From: CAZCGA01 sp964498075
Lineage (GTDB): Bacteria > Desulfobacterota > Binatia > HRBIN30
DNA: 64,000 nucleotides
Reading direction: 5' to 3'
NCBI GenBank assembly: GCA_964498075.1
Contig: CAZCGA010000001.1
Span: 62,001-126,000, forward strand
In this document: positions 1 through 11,739 of the stretch, piece by piece
How positions within the stretch are numbered: position 1 is the stretch's first letter
How the letters are laid out: every line of letters begins with the position of its first letter
The notes under the pieces: generated by a model
Told to the model about the DNA's origin: nothing
The model's database searches: none
Seen by the model: only the letters and a program-made list of their open reading frames with translations
Position numbers and translations under genes: made by a program

Positions 1-660
1 GTTATACGCTTCGACGTCGATCGACGTCTTACTGGTGCGCACGATCTCCGCCTCGCCCTTCAGATCGTTACGTTCGACCGGCACAAGGTTCTCATCCACG
101 GCGATGCACTTCAGCTCGCCGATGAACGGATCTTCCGAAACACCGGGAATCCCGCTGCCCGTGTTGCTCTGCCCGTTCTGACCGGGGTGTTCGTCATCCA
201 ACGGCAGGCACGGGAGGCTTGGGTCGTCGCTGTTTTCGCACAACGTCGCACCCAGCGATGCGAGCCACGCGATCGGCTGGCGGGCGGTAATGTGCACGAT
301 GAAGTCAGTCTCTACCCACTGGGCCTGACACGTACCGACGCAGGGCGTGGCCGCACGCGGTAAACAGCTGCCCGAGGTGTTGCTGCAGTGCGGTGTGGCG
401 TTCACGTAGAAGCACTGCATGGTGATCTCCCGATTCGAGGTATTGCTCACCCGGATCAACGTGTCGATCTGCACGGGAGGGGTGATCTCCGGTTTGGTCA
501 CGTCGACCAAGATTTTCGGGAACACGAGGATCGCTGCCCCCTGATCGGAGGTGACGTCGGCGCGCGCCCGCCGTGGAGACATTGCCACGCACAGCATCAG
601 CGCAGCGCACCACAGCACCGTCCACACCATCATCCGGGCCTGCGCAGCGTGCTGCCTCAT
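1..660 (-). CDS. Secreted protein of unknown function, partial (runs off left edge)
   Basis: 220 codons are visible with no stop before the window edge. The N-terminus is an export signal: a basic start (MRQHAAQAR), a hydrophobic stretch and a likely AxA cut near residue 34 (RARA). The mature part is a paralogue of the next gene: both share ILVFPK or ILIFPK near the mature start, a CFYVNA segment, a DPF.GELKC segment and an LKGEA..V segment. Several cysteines suggest disulfides and a periplasmic or extracellular location. The ATG overlaps the stop of the preceding gene by one base (TAATG), so the two are translationally coupled. I do not recognise the family and assign no function. Confidence 0.75.
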   Translation of the reverse strand, partial: MRQHAAQARMMVWTVLWCAALMLCVAMSPRRARADVTSDQGAAILVFPKILVDVTKPEITPPVQIDTLIRVSNTSNREITMQCFYVNATPHCSNTSGSCLPRAATPCVGTCQAQWVETDFIVHITARQPIAWLASLGATLCENSDDPSLPCLPLDDEHPGQNGQSNTGSGIPGVSEDPFIGELKCIAVDENLVPVERNDLKGEAEIVRTSKTSIDVEAYN

Positions 661-1787
661 TAGAAGATGACCCCGGGGACGGTGATGACATCATTGTTCT
701 TCCGCTCGCCTTCGCCGTGGAGGTTCAGCGCCGCACGGCTCGACAAGCCTCCCGGCTGCTGGTGAAACTCCTCGACCACACCAACGAACCCGGGCTGATC
801 ATCCGTGGCCGCGCTCATGCGCGTCTGCACGAACCGCGTCCCGAGGCTGTCGATGTCTGGGAACGGGCTCCCCAAGATGCCCCCGAGGGTGAAGTTGGCC
901 CAGCACGTGACCGTCGTGCTCGTCGAGAGGAGCTCCTCGAACTCGTTGATCATCAGGAACTGGACGGTGATTTGCGCCGGTGCCTGCCCCTCGAAGTCCT
1001 CACTGCACGGCACCAGCGTCACTTCGGTCACCACCGGCCCAGGTCCGTTTCCAACTGAATCGATCACCGGGTCGGTCGCCTTCGCAGCAAAGTGATTGAG
1101 GATGACGGTCTGGGGACAGCCATTGTACTCCGGCCCATTCGGGCAGCGGGAGCTCTCACCGCCGCCCAGGCACAAGGTGTTGTCGCCATTGTTGGAGAAC
1201 GTATCGGTGTTCAAGCCGAGCACGCCGACGGCGTTGTACTTGCTGGCGTCGCCGTTGTTCGTCGCAACGATTGTGGCCTCGCCCTTGAGATGATTGCCGC
1301 TCACTGGTGCCCCGGTATCGTCGACCTCGATACACTTCAGCTCACCGACGAACGGATCCGAGACGGGCGGGACCGTGTTCGGGTCAAACCCCGCCCCCGA
1401 GCAGGCGTGAAAAGTTCGACTGCAGGTGGGATCGTTCTGGATGCGCCGTCCGTCGGATACGACCCAATGCGTCGGCTGTTGCTTGGTCAGGAAGATGTCG
1501 AAGTCCACCTCCTGCCACCAGGGCGGGTTCGTCGGCCCAAGCGGCTGCGTTGGATCCTGCGGCGCTGCGTTGACGTAGAAACAATGCGCATAGACCACCG
1601 AGTTGAACGTGTTCGAGATCTGGATGATGGTGTCGACGGGAGTCCCGGTGAGGAGACCAGTGGAGTCGAACTGCACCTTCGGAAAGATCAGGATCGAGCT
1701 GCCGCGCTCGGTGGTGATGTCGGCGTGCGCCGCGCCAATACCAATGGTGAGCACCAGGAAGATCGCCACACCCCGATGCCAAATCAT
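660..1787 (-). CDS. Secreted protein of unknown function, paralogue of its downstream neighbour
   Basis: About 375 residues from the chosen ATG at 1787, which follows a GGGAG ribosome site by 10 bases and gives a textbook signal peptide (MIWHRGVAIFLVLTIGIG, then AAHA). An ATG at 1832 with a 15-residue longer basic n-region is also possible. The mature protein has an ILIFPKVQFD start, paired cysteines, a DPFVGELKCIEVDD segment and an HLKGEATIV segment, all shared with the gene it overlaps downstream. The two look like a tandem duplication in one operon. The fold could be a beta-rich surface or pilus-like domain, but nothing in the sequence fixes this. Confidence 0.75.
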   Translation of the reverse strand: MIWHRGVAIFLVLTIGIGAAHADITTERGSSILIFPKVQFDSTGLLTGTPVDTIIQISNTFNSVVYAHCFYVNAAPQDPTQPLGPTNPPWWQEVDFDIFLTKQQPTHWVVSDGRRIQNDPTCSRTFHACSGAGFDPNTVPPVSDPFVGELKCIEVDDTGAPVSGNHLKGEATIVATNNGDASKYNAVGVLGLNTDTFSNNGDNTLCLGGGESSRCPNGPEYNGCPQTVILNHFAAKATDPVIDSVGNGPGPVVTEVTLVPCSEDFEGQAPAQITVQFLMINEFEELLSTSTTVTCWANFTLGGILGSPFPDIDSLGTRFVQTRMSAATDDQPGFVGVVEEFHQQPGGLSSRAALNLHGEGERKNNDVITVPGVIF

Positions 1788-2010
1788 CCCGCTCGCACTC
1801 CCAATCTTTCCCGCGCTCCTCGATCGCATCATCACGCCGGGAATATCTGGCCCGGGCTTTCCCCGGCCGCACACACCCACTTGCGAGGCCACGCCGCACG
1901 TAGCCCGCCACACGTGGCACGCCACGAGTGCGCCCTTATAAACTCCCCCGCCCGGAGTGTCAATCAACGTCAAGTCAAATGATGAGCAAAATCCGCGGCC
2001 AAGCAGCGCG

Positions 2011-2928
2011 TTACGCGACCGGGAAGAGCCACTCCCGGTAGGTGGCCTCCTCGCCGCGGGTGATGGCTTGAAAACGGCGTTGCAGCTCTTGGGTCACTGG
2101 GCCGGGTCGACCGCTGCCGATTTGGCGGTCATCAATCTCGCGCACTGGCGTGACCTCGGCGGCCGTGCCCGTCATGAAGACCTCGTCGGCGAGGTAGGCT
2201 TCATCTCGCGTGAAGCGGGTCTCGATGGCACTGACCCCGCGCTCTTCCAGCAGCCTCAACACCGAGTCGCGGGTGATGCCCGCCAGGATCGAGGTCTGCG
2301 CCGTCGTCTTCACGCGTCCGCCACGAACAATGAACAGGTTCTCGCCGCTGCATTCCGCCACGAAGCCGTCGGTATCCAACATCATCGCCTCGTCGTACCC
2401 CAGCCGGCGCGCTTCGACCGCCGCCAGGATGGAGTTGACGTAGTTCCCCACCGCCTTGGCTTTCGTCATATGCGTGTTCACGTGCATACGCTGGAAGGAC
2501 GATGTCTTCAGCCGCACGCCATTCCGCACGCCCTCGTCGCCGAGATACGCACCCCAGAACCAGACGATGATGGCCACGCGGACGGGATTCTGCACGGCCG
2601 CCAGCCCCATCTCGCCGTCGCCGAGGAACACGATCGGCCGGATGTAGCACGAGCGCAGCTGGTTGACGCGCACCGTCTCGACGCAGGCAGCCGTGATCTG
2701 CTCGCGGCTGTAGGGGATCGTCATCCCGAGAATGTGTGCAGAGCCGAACAGCCGATCGATGTGCTCCGGCAAGCGGAAGATCGCCGCCTGGCCGCCGCGT
2801 CCCTCATAGCAGCGAATGCCCTCGAAGACGCCGAGCCCGTAGTGCAGCGTGTGCGTGAGGACGTGCACCTGCGCCGCCTCCCAGGGCACCAGCTTACCGT
2901 CGAACCAGATTTGCTCGCTCTTTTGCAC
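2011..2928 (-). CDS. ilvE: Branched-chain amino acid aminotransferase
   Basis: 305 residues, the normal length for class IV PLP aminotransferases. It transfers the amino group between glutamate and the 2-oxo acids of valine, leucine and isoleucine in the cytoplasm. Visible hallmarks are the N-terminal W.DGK...W segment, YGLGVFEGIRCY near residues 30-41, the PLP lysine at about residue 158 in KAVGNYVNS, and the ECSGENLF phosphate-binding segment. The start is GTG at 2928, supported by AGAGAGGA seven bases upstream. It lies 45 bases downstream of glnE on the same strand, so it may be cotranscribed with it; both genes act in glutamate and nitrogen metabolism. Confidence 0.95.
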   Translation of the reverse strand: MQKSEQIWFDGKLVPWEAAQVHVLTHTLHYGLGVFEGIRCYEGRGGQAAIFRLPEHIDRLFGSAHILGMTIPYSREQITAACVETVRVNQLRSCYIRPIVFLGDGEMGLAAVQNPVRVAIIVWFWGAYLGDEGVRNGVRLKTSSFQRMHVNTHMTKAKAVGNYVNSILAAVEARRLGYDEAMMLDTDGFVAECSGENLFIVRGGRVKTTAQTSILAGITRDSVLRLLEERGVSAIETRFTRDEAYLADEVFMTGTAAEVTPVREIDDRQIGSGRPGPVTQELQRRFQAITRGEEATYREWLFPVA

Positions 2929-2973
2929 GGTCGATCCTCTCTCGGGCTTGGCTAACGGAACCGCGGCATCCCG

Positions 2974-5900
2974 TCAATGCAAGTCGCCCGCCTCAGCGCG
3001 GTCGAACCAGCGCTCGTAACAGGCACGAATCGCTTCACGGCGGACTTCGTATTCGCGCCACAACGCCTCGCCGACGGTGGCACGGGCACCCACGAAGCCC
3101 ATCCGTTTGGCAGCGACCCCTAAGTCCACGTGCCAACGATCGAGGTCTTCCACCGGACGATCATGCGCCAGACGCAGCGCGTTCTCCACGCGGCGCAGGA
3201 ATCGGTAACCCTCCGTCAACAGCGCGTGATCTGCGGCCGGCAGCACGCCGATCTCCGTCAACGCCGCTAAGGCCCCCAAGGTGTTGCGCACGCACACGCG
3301 CGGCTCACGGGCGCCGTAGGAGAGCTGCAGCATTTGCGTGAGAAACTCGACGTCGACGAGACCGCCGCGCCCGGTCTTGATGTTGATCCGCTCGTGCGTT
3401 TCGCGCGCCAGCTCGCGCTCCATGCGCTGGCGCAGCCGGCGAATCTCGTGCACTTCCGCGGTGGCCAGCGGGGCGCGATACACGAAGGCCGAAACGATGT
3501 CGGCCACGTGGTGCGCCACCGACGCATCGCCGGCAACCGGCCGCGCCTTGATCAAGGCCTGTCGCTCCCAGACGTGCGCGCTGGTCTCGTGGTAGCGACG
3601 GAACCCTTCTAATGATGAGACCAGCGGACCGGAGCGCCCGGACGGCCGCAGCCGCGTATCGATCCGATAGACGATGCCCTCGCGCGTCGTCGTTTGCAGG
3701 ACCGTGATCAACCGCTGCGCCAACTTGGAGAAGAACTCGTGCGCCAGCGCCGCCGCACCCGCCTCCGTCTCATCGTACACGAAGATGAGATCCAGGTCGG
3801 AGTTGTAGTTGATCTCTCCGCCACCCAGCTTGCCCATTCCCAAGACGACCAGCCGTCCGGGCGGCTGCGCGAACCCGTAGCGGGCGGACACGTCGCGCGT
3901 GGCGATCGCGGTGGCGGTGCGCAGGCAGACCTCCGCCAGTGCCGTCAGCTCGCGGCTCACTTCTTCCGGCTCCAGCAGCGACTGCAGATCGTTGATACCG
4001 ATGCGCAAGAACTCCTGGTTGCGGAAGCGGCGCAAGACGTCGAGGACTTCCTCCAGGTCCTCCGCCCGTGCCAGCGCCGTCTCCAAATCCGCAGCCAGAT
4101 CCTCGGCGGCGCGGTGCACACGCACGAGATCGGCGCGCACCAAGGTATCCAGCAGCTCCGCGTGGCGGATGAAGGCATTGGCGAGGAACTGGCTGCCACC
4201 GAACAGCTGGATCAGCATGCGTAGCGTGGCCGGGTTCTCCTGCAGCAGAGCCAGGAAGCTGCTGCGGGCGCCGGTCGTCGAGATGAACGTCGCCAGGTTC
4301 TGCAGCGCCAGGTCCGGATCGGGCGATTTCTGGATGGTGGCGAGCAGCGTCGGTGCCAGCTCATACAACATCTTCTTCCGGCGGGCGCGCGCCGGTGCGC
4401 CGAGCGGCCCTTCACGCAGCAGCAGCAGGTTGTCGTAGCTCTCTTCCGGCCGCGCAAATCCGAGCGCGCGCAGCTGCGTGAGGCTGGTGTCGCGCTGATC
4501 GAGGTTGCGCAGCAGCTGCACCACCTCGGGCGCTGCGGCGCGGCGGGTCTCCGCCGCGGGCTCGTGGAACAGTTTCTCGAAGGCCTTGCGAACGCGGCCG
4601 GTGTGGTGGTCCATGTCGGCCCACAGCTGCGCCACGACGTCAGTGCCGTGATACCCGAGACGGCGCGCCAGGGTCTCTTGCTCGTGCGCATCCGGCGGCA
4701 CCGTGTGGGTCTGGCGCTCATGCACGATCTGGATCTTGTGCTCGACGTTGCGCAGAAAGCGATACGCATCTATCAGCGCGGCGCCCTCGTCTTCGGGCAG
4801 GTATCCACCTGCAACCAGCCGCGCCAGCGTGCGCAATGAGCCGCCGCCGCGCACGCGCTCGTCGGGGCCGCCGTGGATGAGCTGCAGCACCTGCACCAGA
4901 AACTCGATCTCGCGAATGCCGCCGCGTCCGAGCTTGACGTTCCCGCGCCCCGCCTTCTCGCCCAGCTGCGCTTCGACGCGGGCCTTCATCTCCTTCATGT
5001 CCGCCACGGTGGCGTAGTCGAGATAGCGGCGGTACAGGAACGGGCGCACCTCGCGGAGAAAATGCTCGCCGAGCGACACCGCTCCGGCGATCGGGCGCGC
5101 CTGAATGAGCGCCGTGCGTTCCCAGGTTTGCCCGTACGACTCGTAGTAGAGCAACGCGTTGTCGACCGAGTTCGCGATCGGTCCATTCACGCCGTCCGGG
5201 CGCAACCGCAGGTCCACACGAAACGCGATCCCCGACGCGGTCACCTCCTGCAAGCCGCGGGTGATCATCTCGGCCAGACGCGTACAGTAGGCGCGCGCCT
5301 CCAGCGAACCACGCGGCCCGCCGGCGCTCGTTCCGGCGTCCGACTCGTACAGATACATGACGTCGACGTCGGAGCTGAAGTTGAGCTCCTGGCCGCCGAG
5401 CTTCCCCAGCGCCAGCACGACGAAGGAGCCCTGCGTGCCGGGGGCTGGCGGGTCGCTGCGGTCCGACCACAGCTCGCCGTACTGCTCCCCGACCGTACGC
5501 CGCGCCCAGCGGTAGGCGGCCGCAAACAGACCGTCCGCCAGCGCGCTCAGCTCGCCCACCGTCACCTCGACACTGGAGTGGCCGACGAGGTCGTTGAGGC
5601 CGATGCGCAGGTATTCACGATGCCGCAGCTGGCGCAGCCGTTCAGCAAACTGCTCCCACGCCCGCGTCGTCGCCGGTTCGAGGGCGCGCTCGTGGTCGCC
5701 GGCCGTACGCGTGGGAGCTGCGAGGCTGCGGCGGAAGAGAGCGATCCACTCATCGCCTGCGGCGTGCAGCGCGGTCGCCAGCGACTGGCTTCCGCCGAGC
5801 AGGGTAAACAACGCCGACCGTTCAGCCGGGTTCAAGACCGTGAGCGCAGACGGCTCGGTCGTCTCCTCGCGCAATCGCTCCCAGCCGGCCAGCGCGAGAG

Positions 5901-6036
5901 ATGGATCCGGTGCGCCGGCAACCAACTCCGGCAGCTGCGCCGCGAGCGCCGGTGCTGCCGCCAGCGCTTTGACGGCGCGGGCGACACGACCTGGATCGAT
6001 CCCGGACCGGCGCAACACTTCTTCTGTGGGAGGCAT
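2974..6036 (-). CDS. glnE: Bifunctional glutamine synthetase adenylyltransferase/adenylyl-removing enzyme
   Basis: 1020 residues, close to the usual 950-1000 for GlnE. It adds and removes AMP on glutamine synthetase to match nitrogen supply. Two nucleotidyltransferase domains are visible: an N-terminal de-adenylylase copy with GKLGGQELNFSSDVD at residues 211-225 and a C-terminal adenylylase copy with GKLGGGEINYNSDLD near residue 735. Each is followed by a helical GlnD-UTase-like region rich in RRVENALR or RNVEHKIQ type segments. The usual PII partner and glnA are not in this window. It lies between trmFO (70 bases upstream) and ilvE. Confidence 0.96.
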   Translation of the reverse strand: MPPTEEVLRRSGIDPGRVARAVKALAAAPALAAQLPELVAGAPDPSLALAGWERLREETTEPSALTVLNPAERSALFTLLGGSQSLATALHAAGDEWIALFRRSLAAPTRTAGDHERALEPATTRAWEQFAERLRQLRHREYLRIGLNDLVGHSSVEVTVGELSALADGLFAAAYRWARRTVGEQYGELWSDRSDPPAPGTQGSFVVLALGKLGGQELNFSSDVDVMYLYESDAGTSAGGPRGSLEARAYCTRLAEMITRGLQEVTASGIAFRVDLRLRPDGVNGPIANSVDNALLYYESYGQTWERTALIQARPIAGAVSLGEHFLREVRPFLYRRYLDYATVADMKEMKARVEAQLGEKAGRGNVKLGRGGIREIEFLVQVLQLIHGGPDERVRGGGSLRTLARLVAGGYLPEDEGAALIDAYRFLRNVEHKIQIVHERQTHTVPPDAHEQETLARRLGYHGTDVVAQLWADMDHHTGRVRKAFEKLFHEPAAETRRAAAPEVVQLLRNLDQRDTSLTQLRALGFARPEESYDNLLLLREGPLGAPARARRKKMLYELAPTLLATIQKSPDPDLALQNLATFISTTGARSSFLALLQENPATLRMLIQLFGGSQFLANAFIRHAELLDTLVRADLVRVHRAAEDLAADLETALARAEDLEEVLDVLRRFRNQEFLRIGINDLQSLLEPEEVSRELTALAEVCLRTATAIATRDVSARYGFAQPPGRLVVLGMGKLGGGEINYNSDLDLIFVYDETEAGAAALAHEFFSKLAQRLITVLQTTTREGIVYRIDTRLRPSGRSGPLVSSLEGFRRYHETSAHVWERQALIKARPVAGDASVAHHVADIVSAFVYRAPLATAEVHEIRRLRQRMERELARETHERINIKTGRGGLVDVEFLTQMLQLSYGAREPRVCVRNTLGALAALTEIGVLPAADHALLTEGYRFLRRVENALRLAHDRPVEDLDRWHVDLGVAAKRMGFVGARATVGEALWREYEVRREAIRACYERWFDRAEAGDLH

Positions 6037-6106
6037 CCGGCCGCACTGTAACCGAACCGTGGGACCTGGTGTAGAGGCGCAACGGGCGGCGCCGGCTGAC
6101 CGCGCG

Positions 6107-7501
6107 TCAACTCGCGACGGGCGCGCGGGCCGCTGGGTCGTGCCCCTGCGCCGGCTTCACGCCGGCCTCGACGCCGTACTCGCTGACCCAGCGTTCCATG
6201 TCGCGCGCGGCGCGGGCGGCCTGTTGCCGGCGCTTCTCGCGGCCACGCTCGCGGGTGTCGATCGGCGGGAACAGGCCGTAGTTGGCATTCATCGGCTGGA
6301 AATCGTGGCGGCGCTGGTCGGTGATGTAGTGCATCAGCGAGCCGAGCGACGTCGTCGCCGGCGGGACCAGACACGGGACTCCCAGCAGCAGGCGCGTGGC
6401 GTTGATCGCCGCCAGCAACCCCGAGGCGGCGGACTCCACGTACCCTTCCACCCCGATCAGCTGACCGGCGAAGAACGTCTGCGGCCGCCCGACGACCTGC
6501 AACGTCGGCAGCAGCAGGCGCGGCGAGTTGATGAAGGTGTTGCGGTGCAGGCTGCCGAGGCGCACGAACTCGGCCTGCGCGAGGCCCGGAATCATCCGCA
6601 GCACCCGGCGCTGCTCGGGGTACGTCATCTTGGTCTGGAAGCCGACCAGGTTGTACAGCGTCGCCTCGGCGTCATCCTGCCGCAGCTGCACGACGGCGAA
6701 CGGGCGCCGGCCGGAGCGTGGATCGGTGAGACCGACCGGCCGCATCGGACCGAAGGCCAGCGTCTCCGGCCCGCGCCGCGCCATCTCCTCGATCGGCATG
6801 CAGCCCTCGAAGTACACACAACGCTCGAAGTCCTTGGTCGGCACCGTGTTGGCGTGCAGGACCGCATCGACGAACGCGTAGTACTCGTCGCGCGACAGCG
6901 GACAGTTGAGGTAGTCTTCACCGCCCTTGCCGTAGCGTGAGGCGGAAAAAACGACGCCGCGATCGATCGAGTCGGCGGCGACGATCGGGGCGATGGCGTC
7001 GTAGAAGTACAGGTACTGCTCGCCGAGCTGCTGCTGCAGGCAACGCGACAGCGCCGGCGAGGTCAACGGGCCGGTGGCCACAATCGTGATCCCGTCGGGA
7101 AGCGCGGTGACCTCCTCGCGTACGACGGTGATCTCGGGACAGGCCAAGATGGCCTGCGTCAGCTGCGCCGCAAACAGGTCGCGATCCACCGCCAGCGCCG
7201 AGCCGGCGGGCACCGCGGTGCGCTCCGCCACCTCCATCACCAACGAGCCCAGCGCGCGCATCTCTTCCTTCAAGAGGCCGACGGCGGCCTCGAGCGAGGC
7301 GCTGCGGAACGAGTTGGAGCAGACCAGCTCGGCGAGCTGATCGCTGTGATGCGCTGCCGTGGCGCGCACTGGCCGCATCTCGTACAGTCGCACCGGAATA
7401 CCGCGACGCGCCAGCTGCCATGCAGCTTCCGAGCCCGCCAGGCCGCCGCCAACAATCGTGACTCGGGCTCGTGACTCGTGCTCGTCGGCTCTCGACTGCA
7501 C
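6107..7501 (-). CDS. trmFO: FAD/folate-dependent tRNA (uracil-54-C5) methyltransferase
   Basis: 464 residues. TrmFO makes ribothymidine at position 54 of tRNAs using 5,10-methylenetetrahydrofolate and FADH2. The FAD-binding motif VGGGLAGSE lies at residues 17-25. Two cysteines expected from the Bacillus enzyme are present, C61 in LVCSNSFRS and C234 in FEGCMPIEEMA. The gene starts with GTG one base after the topA stop, so expression is probably coupled to topA. A topA-trmFO pair behind dprA is a common arrangement in Firmicutes and deltaproteobacteria. The use of TrmFO instead of SAM-dependent TrmA fits those lineages. Confidence 0.95.
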   Translation of the reverse strand: MQSRADEHESRARVTIVGGGLAGSEAAWQLARRGIPVRLYEMRPVRATAAHHSDQLAELVCSNSFRSASLEAAVGLLKEEMRALGSLVMEVAERTAVPAGSALAVDRDLFAAQLTQAILACPEITVVREEVTALPDGITIVATGPLTSPALSRCLQQQLGEQYLYFYDAIAPIVAADSIDRGVVFSASRYGKGGEDYLNCPLSRDEYYAFVDAVLHANTVPTKDFERCVYFEGCMPIEEMARRGPETLAFGPMRPVGLTDPRSGRRPFAVVQLRQDDAEATLYNLVGFQTKMTYPEQRRVLRMIPGLAQAEFVRLGSLHRNTFINSPRLLLPTLQVVGRPQTFFAGQLIGVEGYVESAASGLLAAINATRLLLGVPCLVPPATTSLGSLMHYITDQRRHDFQPMNANYGLFPPIDTRERGREKRRQQAARAARDMERWVSEYGVEAGVKPAQGHDPAARAPVAS

Positions 7502-7502
7502 T

Positions 7503-9812
<2,310 letters not shown>

Positions 9813-9817
9813 GGCCC

Positions 9818-10936
9818 CTACTCCTTAGCGGGGTTCTGCCGGACGTCAACCGCAGACGCGGCGAAGTACTTGCCGGGCAGCTGCTGCACCACACCTTTCA
9901 GCTCAAGCGCCAGCAAGCCGTGCAGCACGCTCGCCGGTGGCAAGCCGCTGCGGCTGATGATCGCGTCGACGTGCAGGGTTTCGTGGCGCATGCAGGTGAG
10001 CAACGCGGCTTCGTCGGCCTCCAACTCCACGGGTGCGGCGGGCGCGATGCGGCTCAGGAGCTGCGGGGCGATCTCTTCGACGATGTCCTCGGCACGCTCC
10101 GTGAGCTTGGCGCCGTCACGGATCAAGCGATGCGTGCCGCGGGTGCGCTCGCCGACGGCGCCGGGTACGGCGAACACCTCGCGGCCCTGTTCGCCCGCCA
10201 GCGTTGCGGTGATCAACGAGCCGCTCTTCTCGGCCGCCTCGACGATCACCGTCCCCAGCGTCAAGCCGCTGATGATGCGGTTGCGATTCGGGAAGTTTTC
10301 CGCGTCGGGCTGGGTGCCCATGAACAGCTCCGTCACTACCGCTCCTTGTCGTGGGATCGTTTGGAAGAGCGCATGATGCTCACTCGGATACACAACGTCA
10401 ATCCCCGACCCCATGACGGCGATGGTGCGGCCGCCGGCGCGCAGCGCGGTCCAGTGCGCCGCCGCGTCGGTGCCGCGCGCCAGCCCGCTCACCACCGTCA
10501 CGCCGTAGCGCACCAACCCTTCCGTCAGCTCGCGTGTCATGCGTAGCCCATAGGCGCTGACGTTCCGTGAGCCGACAACGGCGATCGCTATGTTGTCACG
10601 CGGCTGGAATTCGCCGTGGCGGAACAGGAACGGTGGCGGGTCGTGGATCTCGCGCAGGTTGGCGGGATAGGTCGGATCGTTCCAGGTGACCAGCGTGGCG
10701 CCGGAGCGGGTCAGGCGTTCAATCTGCTCGTCGACGGTGCGCCAGTCCTCGAACGTGCGGATCGCGCGAGCCACTTCGCTGCGCACGCCGGCGCACTCCA
10801 GCGCATGCACGCTCGCCCCAAGGACGGCGGCAGGCTCGCCGAACGCCCGCAGCAGCCCCTGGCACACCACCGGCCCCACGCCGCGGACCATCCGCAGCCC
10901 CAGCCATGCGCGCCACTCGTCAGCAGGTATCGCCAT
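9818..10936 (-). CDS. dprA: DNA-processing protein DprA
   Basis: About 372 residues from the ATG at 10936; a TTG at 10963 would add nine residues but looks less likely. DprA loads RecA onto incoming single-stranded DNA during natural transformation. Visible features are an N-terminal helix-hairpin-helix-like region (RGVGPV), the Rossmann core with VVGSRNVSAYG, SGLARGTDAAAH, GIDVVYPSEH and NRIISGLTLGTVIVEA, and a C-terminal winged-helix DML1-like domain. No Shine-Dalgarno site is visible before the ATG. A loose sigma70-like pair (TTGAAG, 18 bases, TACAAA) ends about 13 bases before it, so a leaderless transcript is possible. Confidence 0.94.
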   Translation of the reverse strand: MAIPADEWRAWLGLRMVRGVGPVVCQGLLRAFGEPAAVLGASVHALECAGVRSEVARAIRTFEDWRTVDEQIERLTRSGATLVTWNDPTYPANLREIHDPPPFLFRHGEFQPRDNIAIAVVGSRNVSAYGLRMTRELTEGLVRYGVTVVSGLARGTDAAAHWTALRAGGRTIAVMGSGIDVVYPSEHHALFQTIPRQGAVVTELFMGTQPDAENFPNRNRIISGLTLGTVIVEAAEKSGSLITATLAGEQGREVFAVPGAVGERTRGTHRLIRDGAKLTERAEDIVEEIAPQLLSRIAPAAPVELEADEAALLTCMRHETLHVDAIISRSGLPPASVLHGLLALELKGVVQQLPGKYFAASAVDVRQNPAKE

Positions 10937-11083
10937 CGGCGGCTTTGTAGCGTGTTGTGGCAACTCACTTCAAGCGGACACGTGCTTGTCAGGCGCGATG
11001 ACATGTACTCAACGCAGCAGTGGATCGTGCTGGCTGACAATGCGCTTGATTCGACGAATCGGAGAAACCTCGCAAGCGCGACT

Positions 11084-11737
11084 TCAGCCCAGCACGAGCT
11101 TTCTCGCGTAGAAGGCCTCGGCGAACCCGGCGTTCGACTCGATCCCGCGCAGCCGCATCAGCGCCCGGAATGCATCTGCCGTGAACCACTGTCTCGTGCT
11201 CTGGCTCTTGAAGGTCTCGCAGATCAGGCGGATCTTCTGCTCGACGAGGTCCTCCGGGAGCGGAACAAAGCAGTTCGGCGCGCCGAGATCGCCGTCCCAT
11301 TTCGGAATCTCGTACTCGAGAACGAGAGAGCTGCGGAACGTCTGCCAAGTCAGATCGGAGATGGTCTTGTGGTCTTGGTGGAGGTCGCGGCGGTAGTGGG
11401 TGAAGACCAGATCGGGGTCGAAAACAGACCTGATTTCCTGGAAGCGCTTCTTGAGGCGCTCGCCGTCGTACGGGAAGAAGCTCTCGCGGAAACCCTCGAC
11501 GACAACCTGCTTGTCCGCTGCCCGTTCGAGGAACGCACTCGCGCCTGCAAGGGCCTCGTTCCTCCGCTGGTCTTGATCGGAGCTGAAGACCACCCAGCAG
11601 AAGGAGGCCGCCTCGCCGAGGCGGGTCAGGCGGAGTATCGTGCCGCCGCAGCCGATCTCGATGTCGTCGCTGTGTGCCCCGAGGCAGAGGACCTTCAACG
11701 GAGTGTTGGGATCATGCTTGAAGGACAGCTCGAGCAC
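11084..11737 (-). CDS. LmbE/PIG-L family N-deacetylase
   Basis: About 217 residues from GTG at 11737, which follows AGGAG by eight bases. A longer open frame upstream only shadows the neighbouring gene. The zinc site motif AHSDDIEIGCGGT is near the N-terminus, and an HYRRDLHQDHK segment gives the second set of metal ligands. Members remove N-acetyl groups from sugars such as GlcNAc-PI, mycothiol precursors and nucleotide- or lipid-linked sugars. It starts two bases after the cytidylyltransferase stop, in a sugar-nucleotide operon, so a glycan or nucleotide-sugar substrate is the natural inference. Confidence 0.85.
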   Translation of the reverse strand: MLELSFKHDPNTPLKVLCLGAHSDDIEIGCGGTILRLTRLGEAASFCWVVFSSDQDQRRNEALAGASAFLERAADKQVVVEGFRESFFPYDGERLKKRFQEIRSVFDPDLVFTHYRRDLHQDHKTISDLTWQTFRSSLVLEYEIPKWDGDLGAPNCFVPLPEDLVEQKIRLICETFKSQSTRQWFTADAFRALMRLRGIESNAGFAEAFYARKLVLG

Positions 11738-11739
11738 GA

